Assembly (NCBI GenBank): GCA_964438735.1 | Contig: CAYTLW010000060.1 | Location: forward strand, 1 to 44,225 | Source: CAYTLW01 sp964438735 | GTDB taxonomy: Bacteria > Myxococcota_A > UBA9042 | Length of the DNA: 44,225 nucleotides | Direction: 5' to 3' | Part shown: piece after piece, positions 30,742 to 41,358 of the stretch | How the letters are laid out: every line of letters starts with the position of its first letter | Numbering within the stretch: position 1 is the first letter of the stretch | Program-made: the position numbers and the translations under genes | Notes under the pieces: model-generated | What the model was told of the DNA's origin: nothing | Seen by the model: the letters and a program-made list of their open reading frames with translations, nothing else | Databases searched by the model: none

Positions 30742-31326
30742 ATGATGACGCGCCCCAACACCGCTCCCCTGCTCGCCGCCCTGCTGACCGCCGCCCTGCT
30801 GGCCCCGATGGCCGTGTCGGCCACGGCCACAGCCGCGACGAAGATCGCCGTTGTCGACCTGCAGCGCGTGCTGCTGACCTCCAAGGCGGGCAAAGCGGCC
30901 AAGTCCAAGTTCGAGGCGATCCAGAAGAAGAAGCGCAAGCAGCTCAAGCGGACCGACAACCGCCTGCAGCAGCGAGAGAAGAAGCTGCTCGCCGAGCGCG
31001 TGGCGCTCGAGAAGGCCGTCGCCGGCAAGGGCGCAGCCGCGTTGACCCCGGCGCTGAAGAAGAAGATGACCGCCTTCATGCCCAAGCTGAAGGCCTTTCA
31101 GCAGGAGGTCGTGGACTTCCAGAAGACGCAGCGCGAGATGGTCAAGAACCTGGCCGCCAAGGAGGCCCAGCTGCTCAAGCCCATCGAAAACAAGATTCGC
31201 AAGGTGATCGGTAAGATCGCCAAGGAGAAGGGCTACACCCTGGTGCTCAGCCGTGTCGCTGTGGTCTATGGCCAGGCGTCTGCTGACATCACCGCAGAGG
31301 TGGCCCGGCGGATGAATGGCAGGTAG
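30742..31326 (+). CDS. skp: OmpH/Skp periplasmic chaperone
   Basis: A 194-residue protein with signal peptide (LLAALLTAALLAPMAVSATATA), then KIAVVDLQRVLLTSKAGKAAK, the conserved N-terminal strand-helix of OmpH/Skp, a long basic coiled coil (about 55-145) and a C-terminal IGKIAKEKGYTLVLSR strand, as in the family. Skp trimers hold unfolded outer membrane proteins in the periplasm and pass them to BamA, whose gene lies 2 kb away on the opposite strand. Starts at 30742 or 30745 are equivalent; AGGA lies 7 bases before. Its end overlaps the next gene by 11 bases. Confidence 0.9.
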   Translation: MMTRPNTAPLLAALLTAALLAPMAVSATATAATKIAVVDLQRVLLTSKAGKAAKSKFEAIQKKKRKQLKRTDNRLQQREKKLLAERVALEKAVAGKGAAALTPALKKKMTAFMPKLKAFQQEVVDFQKTQREMVKNLAAKEAQLLKPIENKIRKVIGKIAKEKGYTLVLSRVAVVYGQASADITAEVARRMNGR

Positions 31327-33166
31327 GTACCTCTGGCGGCCGGCCAGCCTCCTGCTGCTCGCCGGTCTGCTGCTACCCGCCAGCGCTTGTAAGCGCGATG
31401 CGGACGCCCCCCTGCCCAAGGGCGCCCTCTTTCCAGAACCGCATAAGACCAGCACGAGCCCGCCGAGCAAGGGGCGCGGTGTGCTGGAGCGCGCCGTCCT
31501 GGTCACCGAGGTCGAGCCCAACGACGCCCGTGAGCAGGCCCAGGTGTTGGCCGACAACGCGCTGATCGAGGGCACCTTCCGGGTGGAAGCTCATTCGGAC
31601 AAAGCGGACGCGGGCCGGCGCGGCAAGCGGCGCAAGCGACCGCGTCGGCGGCGCATCGACAGCGACTGGTATCGCCTGCCACAGAATGCGACGCCCGGCA
31701 CCATCTCCAGGATCGAGCTGCGACAGGCGCCCAAGTGCGCCCGGCTGGAGCTCTGGTCGGTCGCGGGCAAGGGCACCCGACTCATGCACGCCATGCCGGA
31801 GCGCCGCCAGCGGCCGGTGCTGGACGCGGTTCGTCGCTCTGAGGGCGACTTGCTGTTGCGCGTGCTGTGCTTTGCCAGGCAGGCGCCCGATCCGGCGGAC
31901 CGGCACTACAAGCTCGCCATCAGTACCCGCAATCAACGCCTGGATGAGGAGACAGAACCCAACGATGTGGCCACTCCTCAGACTGGCCTGGTGCCGCTGG
32001 GTCAGGGCGTGCAGGGCACGCTCGGCCACAGGCGGGATGTGGATGTCTTCCGGCTGGACCTGAACGCCGCGCCACCGGGCGAGGCCCTGGTATTGGGCGT
32101 CACCGGCGTGCCGGGTGTGAAGCTGGCCGTGACCCTATACGACGAGTCCGGCGAGCGCGTGCTCCTGGAACGCAAGCCGCCGCGCGGCGCGGGTGTGCTG
32201 GTGCCCAACCTGGATGTTCGGCGCACTGGCAAGTTGCCTGTGCTGAAGATCGCCACCTTGTCGGGGATCGGTCCCGACGCACCCTACGCTGCCTCGATCC
32301 GTCCCCTGCTGCCGGTCGGTTGCCCGGCCCAGGCCGCCTGCCCGGAACGGGTACCCATCGAGCGCGAGCCAGACGACGTGGTGCAGCAGGCCATGGGCAT
32401 CACCCACGGTTCGCTGATCACCGGCGTCATCGACAGCCCCGGAGACGTCGACTGGTATGCCATCGACGGTGAACCGGGCCAGGTAGCGTCAGTCACCTTG
32501 ACCGCCCCGGCAGGTCTGGCCCTGACCCTGGCGGTGGCCGACGGCAGCCAGACCTGGGCCGAGGTCGCGGCCAGCGAACCCGGGCAGCGCCTCATCTTCG
32601 CCGGCTGGCTGCTGGCGAAGCGTCGCTTCCATGTACGGGTGGCTGGGGTTGGCGATGCCTTCGACCGCGGCCAGAGCTACCTGCTCCGTGTACGTGTGAA
32701 CCAGCAGGCGTGGTTCGAGCGAGAAAGGGGTCCCGATGCGGCCCTGGAACCCATGGCGCGCACGGGCTTCGGCACCTGGCAGCGCCAGGGCGCCCTCCTG
32801 CCCGCCGGCGATGTCGATCGCTTCCAACTTGACCTGCGGGCGCGCCCCATGCCGACCGAAGCGACGCTACGTTGCGCGGGCGATGGCGCCCCTGGATTGT
32901 GGTGCGAGGTGATGGGACCAGACGGACAGTCGGTGGCGCGCTTGCAAGCCCCGGCCGAAGAGGGCCAGGAGAGCCGCCGGCCCATCAAGCTCGCGCCTGC
33001 GCTGTGGACCGTGAAGGTGCAGGCCAAACCCGCCCGCATGGCGCCGTCGACGTGGCGTGTGGAGGTCGCGGATTCACGCGCCCTGGACGAGGCGCTGGCC
33101 CTGCCTGCGGACCTGACGCCGACCCTGGCTCCGGTACCCGGCGACGAGCCACTGCCCCAGCCCTGA
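31316..33166 (+). CDS. Lipoprotein with repeated pre-peptidase-like domains
   Basis: A 616-residue probable lipoprotein (hydrophobic stretch then SAC-KRD; Cys about 25). At least three units share the pattern E-PND/PDD ... G-x-(V/I)-x-G-x-(D)-D-V-D-(W/V)-(Y/F): VEPNDAREQAQVL ... DSDWYRL, TEPNDVATPQTGL ... DVDVFRL, and REPDDVVQQAMGI ... DVDWYAI. A fourth, diverged one ends in AGDVDRFQL. This matches pre-peptidase C-terminal (PPC)-like beta-sandwich domains that accompany secreted proteins. A basic run (GRRGKRRKRPRRRR) interrupts the first unit. No catalytic domain is visible. The ATG at 31316 lies inside the end of ompH, implying translational coupling and a periplasmic or surface role. Confidence 0.78.
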   Translation: MAGRYLWRPASLLLLAGLLLPASACKRDADAPLPKGALFPEPHKTSTSPPSKGRGVLERAVLVTEVEPNDAREQAQVLADNALIEGTFRVEAHSDKADAGRRGKRRKRPRRRRIDSDWYRLPQNATPGTISRIELRQAPKCARLELWSVAGKGTRLMHAMPERRQRPVLDAVRRSEGDLLLRVLCFARQAPDPADRHYKLAISTRNQRLDEETEPNDVATPQTGLVPLGQGVQGTLGHRRDVDVFRLDLNAAPPGEALVLGVTGVPGVKLAVTLYDESGERVLLERKPPRGAGVLVPNLDVRRTGKLPVLKIATLSGIGPDAPYAASIRPLLPVGCPAQAACPERVPIEREPDDVVQQAMGITHGSLITGVIDSPGDVDWYAIDGEPGQVASVTLTAPAGLALTLAVADGSQTWAEVAASEPGQRLIFAGWLLAKRRFHVRVAGVGDAFDRGQSYLLRVRVNQQAWFERERGPDAALEPMARTGFGTWQRQGALLPAGDVDRFQLDLRARPMPTEATLRCAGDGAPGLWCEVMGPDGQSVARLQAPAEEGQESRRPIKLAPALWTVKVQAKPARMAPSTWRVEVADSRALDEALALPADLTPTLAPVPGDEPLPQP

Positions 33167-33202
33167 CGAGCGCCTGATATCGGTCTGTGTTGGCGGGCCG
33201 AA

Positions 33203-33613
33203 TCAAGCCGGCATGGCGGCCAGCGCGGCCCTGGCAGCGGCCAGGAAGTCATCGCCGCCGCACGCGACGTGCACGCTGCCGCGAGGCTCCACCAGCACCG
33301 CCACCGGCTGCAGACCTCCGACCGCCGGCAGCGCGCCCAGCCGGCGCGCGCCATGGCCGTCGGCATCGGCCAGCACGTCGTTTGTCGTCGTCTCGCCACC
33401 GAAAGCGAGCACGGCCAGTTCCACCAACGAACCCGCTCGGGCCGCGATATCGCCACCCAGCGCTTGAGCCACCGCCTCTGCGGACTCCGCCGGAGCCACC
33501 ACCAGCAGCAGCCAGCGCGGCCGGTCGCCGACGGCCTGCAGGCCCTCGATCCGGGGCAGGGGATCGCCAGGGAGCAAGAGCAACGGGACAGACGAGGAAG
33601 AGGAGCCGGGCAC
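33203..33613 (-). CDS. Redoxin-like protein lacking cysteine motif
   Basis: A 136-residue reading frame starting with GTG three bases after the bamA stop. It has a strand-helix-strand order like peroxiredoxin/thioredoxin proteins: GDPLPRIEGLQAV, WLLLVVAPAESAEAVAQAL, ELAVLAFGGETTTNDVLADADGHGARRLG, then GGLQPVAVLVEPRGSVHVACGGDDFLAAARAAL. The segment DADG-x3-RRLG and PVAVLVEPRG are the parts most like the AhpC/TSA family. The position of the active cysteine reads VVAPAES, so it lacks a peroxidatic or CxxC cysteine and would not be a normal oxidoreductase. No ribosome site is seen, so expression would depend on coupling to bamA. The frame is also open upstream to 33691. Moderately sure it is a gene. 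Confidence 0.5.
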   Translation of the reverse strand: MPGSSSSSVPLLLLPGDPLPRIEGLQAVGDRPRWLLLVVAPAESAEAVAQALGGDIAARAGSLVELAVLAFGGETTTNDVLADADGHGARRLGALPAVGGLQPVAVLVEPRGSVHVACGGDDFLAAARAALAAMPA

Positions 33614-33615
33614 GA

Positions 33616-35982
33616 CTAGAAGCTCTGGCCGATGGTGAACGCGAAGACCAGCGGATCCTCGCCCGGCTGCGGCGCGATGGGCACGCCCCACTCGAAACGC
33701 AGCGGACCCACCGGCGAGAACCAGCGCACGCCCCAGCCAAACGACATGCGCATGGCCTCCAGGGCCAGGTCTTCGCCTTCGCCGAACGCGTTGCCGATGT
33801 CGAAGAAGACCAGGGCGCGCAGGTTGACCGGCTGCTTGACCAGCGGCATCTCGAACTCGTTGTTCAGGTACAGCTGCTTGTTGCCGCCGATGTTGAAGGG
33901 CGACAGCGCTGCGCCCGGGTCACCGCTGACCGGCACGCCGATGGACGGGCCCAGGGTGTTCCGCTGGAAGCCGCGCACATTGAAGATGCCGCCCATGAAG
34001 AAGCGCTCGAAGAGGGGCACCTGCCGGCCTTCCGGGGCGAGCACGATGCCGCCGACCAGGTTGAACTTCAGCACGCCGTCCAGGGGCATGGGGAAGTAGC
34101 GTCGCACGCGGCCGATGTAGCGGCTGAAGAGGTTCTCGCTGCCCAGGAACTCGGAGGCGTACTCGGCGGTGCCCGACAGGAACCAGCCATTGGATGGCAT
34201 CCAGCGATCGTCGCGGTTGTCGAAGGTGACGGTCGCCCGCAACGAAGACGTCAGCCCGGCGTTGAAGAGCGAGGCGATGGGCACGTCCTTGCGGCCGGAC
34301 AGGCCGCCGATCTCGGTGCTGACCTGCTCCAGGTTGTAGGCCAGGGCCGCGTGCAGGGTCGGCAGCAGGCGATAACCCCAGCTGAGCGAGCCGCCGGTGG
34401 AGTTTCGGGTGAAGTCGGTGAACAGCTGCTGGAAGCTGAACAATTCGAGCGAGAACGTCACGTTGGTATCCATGAAGTAAGGCTCGTAGAAAGAGCCCTG
34501 GAACATGGTCCGGATGGCCGAAAGCGAGGCCTGCAATGAGAGGCGCTGGCCGCGACCGAGGAAGTTGTCCTTGCTGATCTGCGCGGTGGTGATGAAGTTA
34601 TCCGCCGAGCTGAAGCCCGCGCCCACCTGGAAGGTGCCCGTGGTGCGCTCCTTGACCTCGACCAGGGCATCGACCACCTGCGGATTGTTGGTCGGCCGGG
34701 TCTTGATCTCCACCTTGTCGAAGAAGCCGAGCCGCTGCACGCGGGCCTGGGAGCGCTTGATGTTGCGCTCGCTGTAGAGCTCACCCTCGTTGAAGAGCAG
34801 CTCGCGGCGGATGACCTTGTCGCGGGTACTGGACGCGCCGACCATCAAGATGCGGCCGAAGTAGACCTTCTTGCCCTTCTGCACATGGTAGGTCCAGTCG
34901 ACCAGGCGGCCCTTGGCCTGCGGAACGGACTCGTTGGAGACGGTGGCGAACGCGTAGCCATGTTCCTTTTGCCGGCCGGCCAGCAACTGGGCGTCGGCTT
35001 GCACGTTGGCGTAGTTGAAGGTCTCGCCCTGCTTGAGCTTCAGTTTGGGCAGCAGCTTGGCCACGGGCACCACGCTGTCGCCCTTGATGCCGACCTTGCC
35101 GACCGTGAATTTCGGCCCTTCATGTACCCGAATCGACACGCGCACGTGGCGCATGTCGCGCGACAGGCTGACCTCCGGTTCGGAGACTTTGGCCTGGATG
35201 TAACCCTTGGTCAGGTAGAGGTACTGGATGATCTGCACGTCGTAGTCGATCTGCTCGCGCTTGAAGTTGCCATCCTTGCCCAGGAAGCCCAGCGCACTGC
35301 CCTCCTTGGTCCGCATGACGTTCTTGATGTCTTCGTCGGGCACGCCCTTGTTGCCCAGGATCTCCACCTGCCGCACCTTGATTTCGGCGCGCTCTTCGAT
35401 GGCGAAGATGACGTGCACCTGGTTGCCGGGCAGCGTCTCCACTTTCAGCTGTACCGTCGCCAGGAAAAAGCCTTCGTCAACGTAGAGTTCTTTGATCTTA
35501 TTGGCGTTTTGCTGGGCCTGTGAGGGCGAATAGAGGTCGTTGACGCGCAGATCGACGACCTTGAGCACCTCGTCTTCGGTCTGCTCCTCGTTGCCCTGGA
35601 TGCTGACCTTGGCGATCGAGGGACGCTCCAACAGCTGGTAGCGCAGGATCACCTCGCCGGTGCGATCCGGCGTCTTCTTGATGCCCACGCGCACGTCGTC
35701 GAAGAGCCCGGTCTCGAAGATGCGGCCGATATCGGCGGAGATGACCGCGTGGTCCAACTGATCGCCCTTCCGGGCGCGAATTCGGTTGCGTACGGCCTTC
35801 TCGTCGACCCGCTCGATGCCGCCCAACACGATGCGGGTGATCTTTGGCGCCACCTGCTGGCCACGAACAGCGCGCGGGCTGCCGCCCTGCAACGACAGCT
35901 GGGCCAACGCCCCGGCGGGCGCCAGCAGGACCAGCACCACGGCCAGGCGTAGCAGGGCTGCGATTGTGCCGGGGCGGGTCAC
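33616..35982 (-). CDS. bamA: Outer membrane protein assembly factor BamA
   Basis: A 788-residue outer membrane protein that inserts beta-barrel proteins. It has a signal peptide (LLRLAVVLVLLAPAGALAQ), about five POTRA domains (first IVLGGIERVDEKAVRNRI; last VYFGRILMVGASSTRDKVIRREL), then the 16-strand barrel with loop 6 motif NVRGF (about residue 670), and a terminal phenylalanine (FTIGQSF), the outer membrane signal. The start is GTG at 35982, overlapping the lolD stop by 4 bases (GTGA), with GAGGAGG upstream. Gene order lysS-lolC/E-lolD-bamA is a common envelope cluster in deltaproteobacteria. Confidence 0.97.
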   Translation of the reverse strand: MTRPGTIAALLRLAVVLVLLAPAGALAQLSLQGGSPRAVRGQQVAPKITRIVLGGIERVDEKAVRNRIRARKGDQLDHAVISADIGRIFETGLFDDVRVGIKKTPDRTGEVILRYQLLERPSIAKVSIQGNEEQTEDEVLKVVDLRVNDLYSPSQAQQNANKIKELYVDEGFFLATVQLKVETLPGNQVHVIFAIEERAEIKVRQVEILGNKGVPDEDIKNVMRTKEGSALGFLGKDGNFKREQIDYDVQIIQYLYLTKGYIQAKVSEPEVSLSRDMRHVRVSIRVHEGPKFTVGKVGIKGDSVVPVAKLLPKLKLKQGETFNYANVQADAQLLAGRQKEHGYAFATVSNESVPQAKGRLVDWTYHVQKGKKVYFGRILMVGASSTRDKVIRRELLFNEGELYSERNIKRSQARVQRLGFFDKVEIKTRPTNNPQVVDALVEVKERTTGTFQVGAGFSSADNFITTAQISKDNFLGRGQRLSLQASLSAIRTMFQGSFYEPYFMDTNVTFSLELFSFQQLFTDFTRNSTGGSLSWGYRLLPTLHAALAYNLEQVSTEIGGLSGRKDVPIASLFNAGLTSSLRATVTFDNRDDRWMPSNGWFLSGTAEYASEFLGSENLFSRYIGRVRRYFPMPLDGVLKFNLVGGIVLAPEGRQVPLFERFFMGGIFNVRGFQRNTLGPSIGVPVSGDPGAALSPFNIGGNKQLYLNNEFEMPLVKQPVNLRALVFFDIGNAFGEGEDLALEAMRMSFGWGVRWFSPVGPLRFEWGVPIAPQPGEDPLVFAFTIGQSF

Positions 35983-36734
35983 GCAGCCTCCTCGAGCTCG
36001 CGAACCCGACCCTCGGTCATCAGCAGCATGCGCCCCATCCGTCCGGCCAGTTCCTTGTTGTGGCTGACGATGACGAAGCTGGCGCCGGTCTCGGCGTTCA
36101 ACTCCTCCATCAAGTCGTGAATCTCCGCCGCCGTGCGGCCATCCAGGTTGCCGGTCGGCTCGTCGGCGAGCACGATCTCGGGCTCCATCACCAGGGCGCG
36201 GGCCAGGGCCACACGCTGCTGCTCGCCACCACTGAGTTCGCCGGGATGGTGGTCGAGGCGATGGCTCAGACCCACCTTTTCCAACAACCAGGTCGCCCGA
36301 TCCTGGATCTCGGCGCGACGTCGGCGGGCGATCAGGGCGGGCATGAGCACATTCTCCCAGGCGGTGAGCTCGGGCAGCAGGTGGTGGAATTGAAAGACGA
36401 AACCGATGGTGCGATTGCGAAACGCGGCGAGTTTTTCCTCATCGAGGTCGCCCAGAGCGCGGCCATGGTACGCGATGGAGCCGGCGGTGGGCACATCCAG
36501 CGCGCCGAGCACATGCAACAGGGTCGACTTGCCCGAGCCGGACCGACCGACGATTGCCACCATGTCGCCGCGATGTACGTCCAGATCCAGGTCCTTCAGC
36601 ACTTCGATGCGACGCCCTCCCACCTCGAAGTGACGCGCCACACCACGGGCCGATAGCAGCGGCGCGACCTCGGGCGTGCCGTCTGGTTCGGTCGACTCTG
36701 ACGCTGCGCCGGGTAGCGCGTCGGGGCTACTCAT
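35979..36734 (-). CDS. lolD: Lipoprotein-releasing ABC ATPase LolD
   Basis: A 251-residue ABC ATPase. Walker A GRSGSGKST, Q-loop FQFHHLLPEL, signature LSGGEQQR, Walker B IVLADEPTGNLD and switch VSHN. The ATPase energises LolC/E to release lipoproteins from the inner membrane to LolA. Phenylalanine/Tyr-rich FVFQFHHLLP and the short Ala/Glu C-terminus are as in LolD. A ~30-residue acidic leader precedes the ABC domain. It overlaps the permease gene by 8 bases and bamA by 4 bases, so all three are translationally coupled. With many predicted lipoproteins in this window, the system fits well. Confidence 0.93.
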   Translation of the reverse strand: MSSPDALPGAASESTEPDGTPEVAPLLSARGVARHFEVGGRRIEVLKDLDLDVHRGDMVAIVGRSGSGKSTLLHVLGALDVPTAGSIAYHGRALGDLDEEKLAAFRNRTIGFVFQFHHLLPELTAWENVLMPALIARRRRAEIQDRATWLLEKVGLSHRLDHHPGELSGGEQQRVALARALVMEPEIVLADEPTGNLDGRTAAEIHDLMEELNAETGASFVIVSHNKELAGRMGRMLLMTEGRVRELEEAA

Positions 36735-39231
36735 ATCGGAGCCCCTCCAGAGGACTCAAGCGGGCTGCACTTTTAGCAGGAAATACGGTGGCGACAAGGC
36801 TGATGGCCAACGCGGCGACGACGACCGCGGCGATCTCGACCGGCGAGATGGACACCGGCAGCGTGCGCACGTAGTAGGCTTCGGGCAACTGGATGCCTGC
36901 AAAGCGCACCACAAGGCAGGTACCGAGGCCGAGGATGAGTCCCGCGGTCGTGCCGATCATGCCGATCACGGCGCCCATCTGCACAAAGGCCGAGCGCACC
37001 GTGTGCTGACCGGCGCCCATGGCTTGCAACATCGCGATGCCACCCCGCTTCTGCAGGATCACCATGGTCAAGGCCGAGACGATCGAGAACGACGCCACCA
37101 GGATGATCAAAGCCAGCACCAGGAAGACCACAAGGCGTTCGAAGGCCAGCGCTGAGAAGAGGGAACGATTGAGCGCCCGCCAGTCGATCACCTCGGTATC
37201 GGCCGGTGCGCCGGCCGCTTTCAGGGCCTTGCGCACCCCTGCTACCACCGCGTCTGGCTCCTCCGGGGCGGCCAGGCGCAACTCCAGTACATTGGCCGCG
37301 CCGTCCACGTTGAAGTAGCGCGCCGCTTCGGCCAGGGCGACGTAGGCGACCTTGCTGTCGGCCTCGTACAGGCCCGTCTCGAAGGTGCCGGCGACGCGGA
37401 AGGTGCGCACTCGCGGCACCAGGCCGGTGGGCCCGATGTCCGCGTCGGGGGTGATCACCTCGACGCGATCGCCCAGGTCCACCTGCAGCGAGCGGGCCAA
37501 CTCAACGCCAAGCAGGATGCCAGGGGCTACTGGCACGTCGACGTCAGCGTCCAGATCCCCCCCCAGGCCCAAGCCCAGGGAAGCGCGTAGGGCCGCCGAA
37601 CCGCCGGAATTCAGCGGTGGAGCCAGTCCGGGTGCCGGATCGTCGCCCGGATCGATGTGGTGCTCGTCCAGGTCTTCGGGCTCGTCTCCTGACTCGGGCG
37701 GGTCCGCCGACGACGAATCGGTGGCCAGCGGGGGCGGCGCTGGTGCGCCCTCGTGGAGGATCGGATCGCTGTCAGAAGGAAGCAGGATCACGCCCGGATC
37801 CGGCCCGTCCGGAGCCGGTGGTGGCGGCGCGCTCGGACCTGGAGCCAGCTGCAGGATGGCCTCCAGCTCGTCGTCGGAGCCGGCATCTTCTGTGGCCGCA
37901 CGCGGTGGTGGCGGCGGGGTCGGCGGCAGATCGTCGGGCGCGTCGGCCATCTTGCGGCCGAACCAGCCCGGCCGGCCCAGGGCTTCGGGTCGAGACAGCA
38001 GGGCCAGGGCGCCGGAGACCACGGTGCCGCCCAGCTCCCGCCGGACCTCGGCCAACTCGGGATCGATGCCGCGCACGGCGACGAAGTTGTGCACGTTGAA
38101 GGTGGACGACAGGATCGCATCGCCACGCACCTGCGGGCTGACGGCGATGACCCCCGGCACCGAGCGCAGGGCGCGACTGACCGCCGCCGCGCCGCCGATG
38201 GCGCCGACCCGACCAGGCCGCTCGACCAGGGCGTGGGCGTTGGCCACCAGCATCTTTGCGCGCAGGTCATCGGCAAAGCCGCCCATGACGCTCAACACCA
38301 CGATCAGCGCCCATGTACCGGCGGCGACGCCGACAATGGACACGAATACGGGCAGCGTCACCTTGGGTTGGGCCTGCAGGATCATCCAGCCCGACAACAG
38401 CAAGGCCACGCCACCGCCGCTCAGCAAGCCCACCGCCCACGCCGGCGCACGACTCAGCAGCACGCCGCCGACCACCAGCCCGCCCACGGCCACGGGCAAC
38501 AGCAACATGCCCAGGCGTCGGGTGACGCGAGCGCGCTGCCGTCGTTCGGCGCGCATGGCCGCCACGACCAGCACGACGCCCAGCAGCACCGCACCGGCGA
38601 TGGCGAAGGCGTTGAGGTAGGGACGCAAGCGCGGGTGGTAGAGCGCCACGGTGATCGCCGCCAGGCAGATCAGCAGCAACGTCGCCATGGCCGCCGAGCG
38701 CAGCCAGCGCCACGGTATGGAGGCCATCAGCAACAACAAGCCTTGCAAGGCGAGCGCGCCGGCGGCGTTGCGCCACGCCAGGCTCACCAGGTCGACACGA
38801 TTGATGGCTTCGCCCCACCCGATGGCCTGACCGGCGATGGCAAGGCCGCCGGCGAGCGAGACCACGCCCAGCAAGCCGGGCCGCCAACGCGCCAACGTCG
38901 GCGGCGACAGCGGGTCGGCGTCCACGGTCCGGCGCAAGCGCCGCCAGATGCGCAAGGGCAGAGGTTCGGGCAGCACCTGCGCCTTCAGAAAGGACCAGGC
39001 CACAAAGACGCTGGGACTGTCGCGCACGGGCCAGGTCAGCAGGCGGACCAGGGCCAGTCCGATCACAGAGAACGCGGCCGCGACCGCGATGGCCGCGGCG
39101 ATCACGCCGAGCAGCTGCACCACCATCCAGGCCTGGAAGCCAACCCGCGGATCGTCGTGTTGGATCAACGCCTGGGCGGCGGCCGCCAGCAGCCCGAATC
39201 CCAGCAGCAGGGCGGCGCGTCGCCAGTGCAA
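36727..39231 (-). CDS. lolC: LolC/E-like permease with extra N-terminal membrane domain
   Basis: An 834-residue permease, about twice the usual ~410 residues. The core follows LolC/E: TM1 (TLPVFVSIVGVAAGTWALIVV), a periplasmic domain, and C-terminal helices with FSIVSALTMVILQKRGGIAMLQAMGA, the coupling motif that contacts LolD. In front are ~280 residues with about eight extra hydrophobic helices of unknown family. Inside the periplasmic domain lies an unusual Pro/Asp/Glu-rich linker (about residues 425-555, e.g. PPTPPPPPRAATEDAG). The start is a TTG at 39231 with GAGG upstream, 19 bp after lysS; TTG makes the exact start uncertain. One LolC/E protein is encoded, so it may form a homodimer or have a partner elsewhere. 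Confidence 0.85.
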   Translation of the reverse strand: MHWRRAALLLGFGLLAAAAQALIQHDDPRVGFQAWMVVQLLGVIAAAIAVAAAFSVIGLALVRLLTWPVRDSPSVFVAWSFLKAQVLPEPLPLRIWRRLRRTVDADPLSPPTLARWRPGLLGVVSLAGGLAIAGQAIGWGEAINRVDLVSLAWRNAAGALALQGLLLLMASIPWRWLRSAAMATLLLICLAAITVALYHPRLRPYLNAFAIAGAVLLGVVLVVAAMRAERRQRARVTRRLGMLLLPVAVGGLVVGGVLLSRAPAWAVGLLSGGGVALLLSGWMILQAQPKVTLPVFVSIVGVAAGTWALIVVLSVMGGFADDLRAKMLVANAHALVERPGRVGAIGGAAAVSRALRSVPGVIAVSPQVRGDAILSSTFNVHNFVAVRGIDPELAEVRRELGGTVVSGALALLSRPEALGRPGWFGRKMADAPDDLPPTPPPPPRAATEDAGSDDELEAILQLAPGPSAPPPPAPDGPDPGVILLPSDSDPILHEGAPAPPPLATDSSSADPPESGDEPEDLDEHHIDPGDDPAPGLAPPLNSGGSAALRASLGLGLGGDLDADVDVPVAPGILLGVELARSLQVDLGDRVEVITPDADIGPTGLVPRVRTFRVAGTFETGLYEADSKVAYVALAEAARYFNVDGAANVLELRLAAPEEPDAVVAGVRKALKAAGAPADTEVIDWRALNRSLFSALAFERLVVFLVLALIILVASFSIVSALTMVILQKRGGIAMLQAMGAGQHTVRSAFVQMGAVIGMIGTTAGLILGLGTCLVVRFAGIQLPEAYYVRTLPVSISPVEIAAVVVAALAISLVATVFPAKSAARLSPLEGLRYE

Positions 39232-39250
39232 AAGAGGCCTCTTTGCCGGT

Positions 39251-40957
<1,707 letters not shown>

Positions 40958-41009
40958 GGCTCACCTCCGATGTCCGATCGTCGCGGAGTCGACGACCGTC
41001 AAATACAAC

Positions 41010-41088
41010 GGACCCCGACGCCTGCCGCCCCGCCCGTGTTCGATCGTCGACGACCGGTACAGGCATTGCGCATCAGGCGTCGGGGTCC
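41010..41088 (-). other. 15-bp perfect inverted repeat between tRNA-Pro and lysS
   Basis: GGACCCCGACGCCTG at 41010-41024 and its exact complement at 41074-41088 enclose 49 bases. Transcribed on the minus strand this is a 79-nt GC-rich stem-loop with no T run after it. It could be an attenuator, a processing hairpin for the tRNA transcript, a terminator without U-tract, or a small RNA. The loop contains the palindrome TCGTCGACGA (41044-41053). The sequence CGATCGTCG...CGACGACCG is partly repeated next to the lysS start (40976-40998). Confidence 0.6.
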
Positions 41089-41109
41089 ATTCCCCTCGCG
41101 GTTGGTCGC

Positions 41110-41186
<77 letters not shown>

Positions 41187-41358
41187 AGACCTCTCCGCAA
41201 CACGAACCGCAAAAGATGCACCGCGCGCGAGGCGCGGACGGCGGAAGTAGCATGTTGCGACCGCCTGTGCAACCGGCTGAACGGCCAAGGGGCGCCCGTC
41301 GTGGACCTTGTCGCGCCGGCGCGCCATCATCGGCTCGACCGGACGACCGGGAGGGCGC
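41187..41358. other. Non-coding gap between tRNA-Pro and SDR gene
   Basis: A 172-bp divergent region, presumed to hold the promoters for tRNA-Pro (left) and the SDR (right). I did not recognise a strong -35/-10 pair or a repeat. GGGAGGG at about 41349-41355 is the ribosome site of the SDR. Confidence 0.4.
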
